Assembly: GCA_002306945.1 (NCBI GenBank)
Contig: DBTH01000283.1
Span: 1 to 10,613, forward strand
Direction of reading: 5' to 3'
Length of the DNA stretch: 10,613 nucleotides
Source of the DNA: Methylacidiphilaceae bacterium UBA1321
GTDB lineage: Bacteria; Verrucomicrobiota; Verrucomicrobiia; Methylacidiphilales; UBA1321
In this document: piece by piece, positions 7,172 to 10,613 of the stretch
How the letters are laid out: every line of letters starts with the position of its first letter
Numbering within the stretch: position 1 is the stretch's first letter
The notes under the pieces: model-generated
Told to the model about the DNA's origin: nothing
Seen by the model: only the letters and a program-made list of their open reading frames with translations
The model's database searches: none
Translations under genes and position numbers: made by a program

Positions 7172-7216
7172 CCTTCGTTGTCTGGCGAAAGGCCGGGCAA
7201 CGAAGGCGTCGTTTTT
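7172..7216 (+). terminator. Intrinsic terminator after secDF
   Basis: CCTTCGTTG (7172-7180) pairs exactly with CAACGAAGG (7198-7206). Inside, a T-G wobble and CTGGC/GCCGG extend the stem to about 15 pairs around a GAAAG loop. Four bases after the stem a GTTTTT run begins. This should end the tgt-yajC-secDF transcript and make recJ a separate unit, although the gap between stem and T-run is slightly longer than ideal. Confidence 0.8.
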
Positions 7217-7255
7217 AGATCAGGATAACCAACTGTTGCGATCACCCGGTAAGCC

Positions 7256-8992
7256 ATGACTGAAATCCTCACACCCCGTCCGTCCAGGCTTAGTTTTCTG
7301 GGCAAACGGTGGAGTGTGCTCGGAAGTGGCGACGAGGCGGCGCGGTTAGCGGCGGCGTTGCAGGTTCCGCCGATTGTCGGGACATTGCTTTGGCAACGGG
7401 GATTCCGCGATCCCCAGGAAGCGCACCAATTCCTCGAACCGCGCCTCCAATCCCTCGGCGATCCGTTTGAACTGACCGATTTGAAGAAAGCCGCCGAACG
7501 GCTCTGGCAGGCGATCGAACGCCGCGAGAAGATCGCCATCTACGGCGATTACGACGTCGACGGCATCAGCGGTACCGCCATGCTCGTGCGGGCGCTGCGG
7601 ACGCTTGGCGCGGACGTTGTGTATTATTGTCCCCATCGTTTGACCGAAGGGTATGGCGTGTCCACGGCCGGCGTGGAACAGATCGCGGCCGGCGGCGCCA
7701 CGCTCCTCATCACCGTTGATTGCGGCATCACCGCCATCGAGGAGATCGCTTTTGCCGCGCGTCACCATATCGACTGCATCGTGACGGACCACCATGAGCC
7801 CAAAGACGCGCTTCCGCCGGCCAGCGCCCTGCTCGATCCAAAATGCGGGGGATGTTCCTATCCCGACAAGAACCTTGCCGGCGTCGGCGTCGTCATGAAG
7901 CTCTGCCAGGCGCTCGGCCAAAAAACCGGCGCCGGCGCTTCGCTTTGGGAACCCTATCTCGACCTCGTCGCGCTCGGCACGGCCGCCGACATCGTTCCGC
8001 TTGTCGGCGAAAACAGGATCATCACCTACTTTGGATTCAAACGGATGCACGCGACGAAGAATCCCGGACTCGCGCACCTCATCGAACTGCAGGGACTTTC
8101 GGGCAAATCATTTTCCACGCGCGATGTGGTGTTTCAACTCGCGCCATGCATCAATGCCGTGGGCAGGATAGGCGATCCGCGGCGCGGCGTCGAGTTGTTC
8201 CTGACAAACGACGATACCATCGCGCACGCGTACGCGGAAGAACTGCGGACGGCCAATTTCGAACGCCGCGCCATCGACAACGGCGTCTGGACCGAAGCAT
8301 GCGCATGGGCCGAAGCCAACTGCTCTTCCGAAAGGGATTTCGCGGTCGTTGCGGGCAATACCGGCTGGCATGCGGGAGTGATCGGCATCGTCGCCTCAAA
8401 ACTGGTCGACCGGTTTCACCGTCCAGCGATCCTCTTTTCCATGGGTCAGGACGGCATGGCGCGGGGTTCCGGCCGCAGCATTCCCGCGGTCCCGCTCCTC
8501 GATACGCTTTCAGAGTGCGCCGATCTGCTCGAAAGTTACGGCGGTCATTCGGCCGCCGCCGGTATGAACATTAAAAACGCCTCGATCGGCGAATTCCGCA
8601 AGCGGTTCAACGAGGCGGTGCGAAAACGGGTATCGGCCGACGACCTGGCGCCGCAGGTCATCGCGGACGCCGAAGTCTCGCTTTCCGGCTGCTCCGGGAA
8701 GCTCTTCTCCCTGCTCAATTCGATGGAGCCGTTCGGCCCGGGCAACATGAGGCCCGTGCTGTACTGCAGGAACCTGACGCATCGCGCCACGCCGCGCATC
8801 GTGGGAGACCGGCACATTAAAATGTCCGTATGCGGCGACGGGCAGGTCATGGACGCGATCGCGTTCAACTTCGGAACAAGGCTGAGCGAGCTCAGAGGGG
8901 CGCCGAACGTTTCGCTCGCCTTTTCACTTGACGAAAACGAATGGAACGGCAGGAAGACCCTTCAGATGAACGTAAAGGGGATCGCCCTATGA
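7256..8992 (+). CDS. recJ: Single-stranded-DNA exonuclease RecJ
   Basis: RecJ degrades single-stranded DNA 5' to 3' in recombination, mismatch and base-excision repair. The 578-residue product has the normal length and all DHH-family motifs. They are YGDYDVDG (96-103; Asp98, 100, 102), VDCGI (154-158), TDHHEP (177-182) and GTAADIVPL with Asp245. The DHHA1 part follows with GWHAGVIGIVASKLVDRF (370-386), GSGRSIP (404-410) and YGGHSAAAG (428-436), then a C-terminal OB-fold region. The ATG at 7256 has no clear Shine-Dalgarno site but gives a family-typical N-terminus. A terminator upstream separates it from secDF, and its stop overlaps argH. Arginine codons change within the gene: AGG/AGA is 1 of 14 up to residue 253 but 8 of 26 afterwards. 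The 3' part therefore resembles argH and the 5' part resembles secDF, so the gene may be mosaic or an assembly join. The frame is intact throughout. Confidence 0.95.
   Translation: MTEILTPRPSRLSFLGKRWSVLGSGDEAARLAAALQVPPIVGTLLWQRGFRDPQEAHQFLEPRLQSLGDPFELTDLKKAAERLWQAIERREKIAIYGDYDVDGISGTAMLVRALRTLGADVVYYCPHRLTEGYGVSTAGVEQIAAGGATLLITVDCGITAIEEIAFAARHHIDCIVTDHHEPKDALPPASALLDPKCGGCSYPDKNLAGVGVVMKLCQALGQKTGAGASLWEPYLDLVALGTAADIVPLVGENRIITYFGFKRMHATKNPGLAHLIELQGLSGKSFSTRDVVFQLAPCINAVGRIGDPRRGVELFLTNDDTIAHAYAEELRTANFERRAIDNGVWTEACAWAEANCSSERDFAVVAGNTGWHAGVIGIVASKLVDRFHRPAILFSMGQDGMARGSGRSIPAVPLLDTLSECADLLESYGGHSAAAGMNIKNASIGEFRKRFNEAVRKRVSADDLAPQVIADAEVSLSGCSGKLFSLLNSMEPFGPGNMRPVLYCRNLTHRATPRIVGDRHIKMSVCGDGQVMDAIAFNFGTRLSELRGAPNVSLAFSLDENEWNGRKTLQMNVKGIAL
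8974..8980 (+). promoter_or_regulatory. Ribosome binding site of argH
   Basis: AAAGGGG lies eight bases before the argH ATG at 8989, inside the last codons of recJ. Together with the family-typical N-terminus it decides the argH start against the in-frame ATG at 8941. Confidence 0.65.
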
Positions 8993-10368
8993 AAATGTGG
9001 GATGGACGTTTCAACAAGCCCTCCGACCGGCTCATGGAAGCGTTTCACAACTCGCTTCCCTTCGACAAGACCCTTCTCGATGAGGACATCGCCGGCAGCG
9101 CGGCATGGTCGCGCGCGCTGAAATCCGCCGGCATCCTGAGCGCCGGGGAGCTGGCGAAAATCGAAAAGGGGCTCCGCCGCATCGCGGAAGCGGGCGGAAA
9201 AAACGCCCTCGCTTTCCTCCCGGCCGACGAGGACATCCACATGGCCGTGGAGCGGCTGCTCACCGATAAAATCGGAACGGCGGGCGCCAAACTCCATACC
9301 GGCCGTTCCCGCAATGACCAGGTGGCGACCGACGTCAGGCTGTATGTGAAAAAATCGCTTTCCGCAATCATCGAATCGATCGCGCTGCTCCAGAAAGCGC
9401 TCCTCGCGCGGGCGGAAAAGGAATGTGATATCATCATCCCGGCATATACCCACCTGCAGCAGGCCCAGCCCGTGCTCCTGGCCCATTACTGGCTGTCGTT
9501 TTTATTCGCGCTCGAACGCGACAAGGACCGTATCGCCCACGCCCGGTCGACCGCCGATCAGTGCCCGCTTGGCGCCGGCGCGGTCGCGGGAACCGGGTTT
9601 GCCATCGACCGCGGGGAACTCGCAAAGGACCTCGGCTTTTCAGGCCCCATGCCCAACAGCATCGATGCGGTGGCTTCGCGCGATTACCTTCTCGAGGCGC
9701 TGTCGGCGATAGCATCGATCGGCATCACCCTGTCCCGCTACGCGGAGGACCTCATCGTCTGGTCGTCAAAGGAGTTCGGCATCATCGAACTCGACGATGC
9801 CTGGTCGAGCGGATCGAGCATGATGCCCCAGAAGAAAAATCCCGACTCGCTCGAACTTATCAGGGGAAAATGCGGGCGGTTCATCGGCAACTATACCCGG
9901 CTCGCCGTCACGGTAAAAGGGGTCGGGCTGGCCTATTTCAAAGACCTGCAGGAGGACAAGGAACCGCTGTTCGACAGTGTGACGAACATCAGGATCACGC
10001 TCGCGGTTTTCAGGCGGATCATTGCCACGCTTGCCGTGCACCGGACCGCCGCGGCCGCTCTTTTAGACCCCCTGCTTTTGGCCACCGACCTTGCGGATTA
10101 TCTCGTTGTCAAGGGAGTCCCGTTCAGACAGGCGCATAAAGCGGTCGGCAGGATCGTGGCATATTGTGCGGAAAATAAATGCGCCATTTCAAAAGTGCCG
10201 GTAGCGCTCCTGCAATCGTTCCACCCTCTTTTCGGACGGGATGCCGTAAAAGTCTTTTCGTGGGAACGCGCGCTCGCTCATCGCGAAGTTCTAGGCGGAA
10301 CCGGGAGAAAAAGCGTCGCACGGCAGATCGCCCAGGCGAAACGAATCCTGCGCAAGGGGCCACGGTAA
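8989..10368 (+). CDS. argH: Argininosuccinate lyase
   Basis: ArgH splits argininosuccinate into arginine and fumarate, the last step of arginine synthesis, as a cytoplasmic homotetramer of the fumarase/aspartase superfamily. From ATG 8989 the product has 459 residues, the normal length, and starts with the typical MKMWDGRFNKP. The frame is open further upstream to 8941, but that part is recJ sequence. Signature regions are HTGRSRNDQ (103-111), THLQQAQP (154-161, with the catalytic His155), the mobile loop GSSMMPQKKNP (275-285, with the catalytic serine at 276 or 277) and KDLQEDKEPLFDS (318-330). The ATG overlaps the recJ TGA by four bases and is preceded by AAAGGGG, so translation is probably coupled. 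No other arginine genes are in the window. Seven of 33 arginine codons are AGG/AGA, unlike tgt and secDF. Confidence 0.96.
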   Translation: MKMWDGRFNKPSDRLMEAFHNSLPFDKTLLDEDIAGSAAWSRALKSAGILSAGELAKIEKGLRRIAEAGGKNALAFLPADEDIHMAVERLLTDKIGTAGAKLHTGRSRNDQVATDVRLYVKKSLSAIIESIALLQKALLARAEKECDIIIPAYTHLQQAQPVLLAHYWLSFLFALERDKDRIAHARSTADQCPLGAGAVAGTGFAIDRGELAKDLGFSGPMPNSIDAVASRDYLLEALSAIASIGITLSRYAEDLIVWSSKEFGIIELDDAWSSGSSMMPQKKNPDSLELIRGKCGRFIGNYTRLAVTVKGVGLAYFKDLQEDKEPLFDSVTNIRITLAVFRRIIATLAVHRTAAAALLDPLLLATDLADYLVVKGVPFRQAHKAVGRIVAYCAENKCAISKVPVALLQSFHPLFGRDAVKVFSWERALAHREVLGGTGRKSVARQIAQAKRILRKGPR

Positions 10369-10381
10369 TCCGTACACATTG

Positions 10382-10389
10382 AAAGGGAA
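10382..10389 (+). promoter_or_regulatory. Ribosome binding site of the last gene
   Basis: AAAGGGAA lies seven bases before ATG 10397 and supports that start. It is similar to the argH site, whereas most genes on the left of the window lack such a site. Confidence 0.6.
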
Positions 10390-10396
10390 GAAACGT

Positions 10397-10613
10397 ATGT
10401 TCTATCTTCTCGCCGCTTTTTCGGTTATCATTATCGCCGCAGCCATTTTCATGTACCGGCAATCAAAGCGAAAACCCCGCCCGGTCGCCATGCGCGAACT
10501 GGGCGCCGGTTTCGATCTGACGTATACTGAAAAAGACAACAGCATCCTGGAAAATCTGAAATTTTTTAAAATCTACGATGCGACGACCCTTCAGGCTGCG
10601 GCGCATAACGTCC
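10397..10613 (+). CDS. Membrane-anchored protein of unknown function, 5' part
   Basis: The frame from ATG 10397 stays open to the window end (72 codons seen). One N-terminal transmembrane segment (about residues 2-20, FYLLAAFSVIIIAAAIFMY) is followed by basic residues (RQSKRKPRP), which suggests a signal anchor with a cytoplasmic C-terminus. The rest (MRELGAGFDLTYTEKDNSILENLKFFKIY) faintly recalls a group of uncharacterised bacterial proteins with a 'glycine-phenylalanine ... leucine-lysine-phenylalanine-phenylalanine' start, but too little is visible to name a family. It begins 28 bases after argH with a good ribosome binding site and may be cotranscribed with it. The right end is missing. 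Confidence 0.65.
   Translation, partial: MFYLLAAFSVIIIAAAIFMYRQSKRKPRPVAMRELGAGFDLTYTEKDNSILENLKFFKIYDATTLQAAAHNV

Noticed and set aside
1..10613. tRNA, rRNA, CRISPR, insertion sequences, attachment sites or riboswitches
   Set aside because: No repeat arrays, transposase-like proteins, tRNA-like cloverleafs or conserved riboswitch cores were seen. Genes fill almost the whole window and no gene-free stretch exceeds about 210 bases.

Overview
The window is a stretch of ordinary bacterial chromosome, moderately GC-rich, with nine coding regions. Two are cut by the window ends. There is no rRNA, tRNA, IS element, phage gene or CRISPR array that I can see. The left three quarters suggest a Verrucomicrobiota-like bacterium. 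The basis is the tgt-yajC-secDF order, a fused SecDF with an extra N-terminal membrane segment, weak use of Shine-Dalgarno sites and general protein style. This is an inference, since no search could be run.

Left region, minus strand (1-2397): a three-gene signalling operon read right to left. It encodes a CBS-like sensor fused to a SpoIIE/PP2C phosphatase, a SiaB-type GHKL protein kinase (DUF6272) and a SiaC-type phosphoprotein (DUF1987). A fourth reading frame overlaps the siaC stop and runs out of the window. This is the core of the SiaABC(D) partner-switching pathway, known from Pseudomonas aeruginosa, where the kinase and phosphatase set the phosphorylation state of SiaC. Here the phosphatase carries a soluble sensor in place of a membrane sensor.

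Middle (2398-3252): a divergent, AT-rich intergenic region with a perfect 10-bp inverted repeat in front of the phosphatase gene. An unrecognised, probably exported protein follows on the plus strand.

Right-centre, plus strand (3289-7140): tgt (queuosine tRNA modification), yajC and fused secDF (Sec translocon accessory complex) are tightly spaced and end at a strong hairpin terminator (7172-7216).

Right (7256-10613): recJ (single-strand exonuclease) overlaps argH (argininosuccinate lyase) by ATGA, and a truncated membrane-anchored protein of unknown function follows. Arginine codon use changes sharply inside recJ: AGG/AGA is absent from tgt and secDF but common from about 8015 onward. The right end may therefore come from different DNA, either by lateral transfer or by a chimeric assembly join. 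This is the point that most needs checking before gene order across recJ is trusted.
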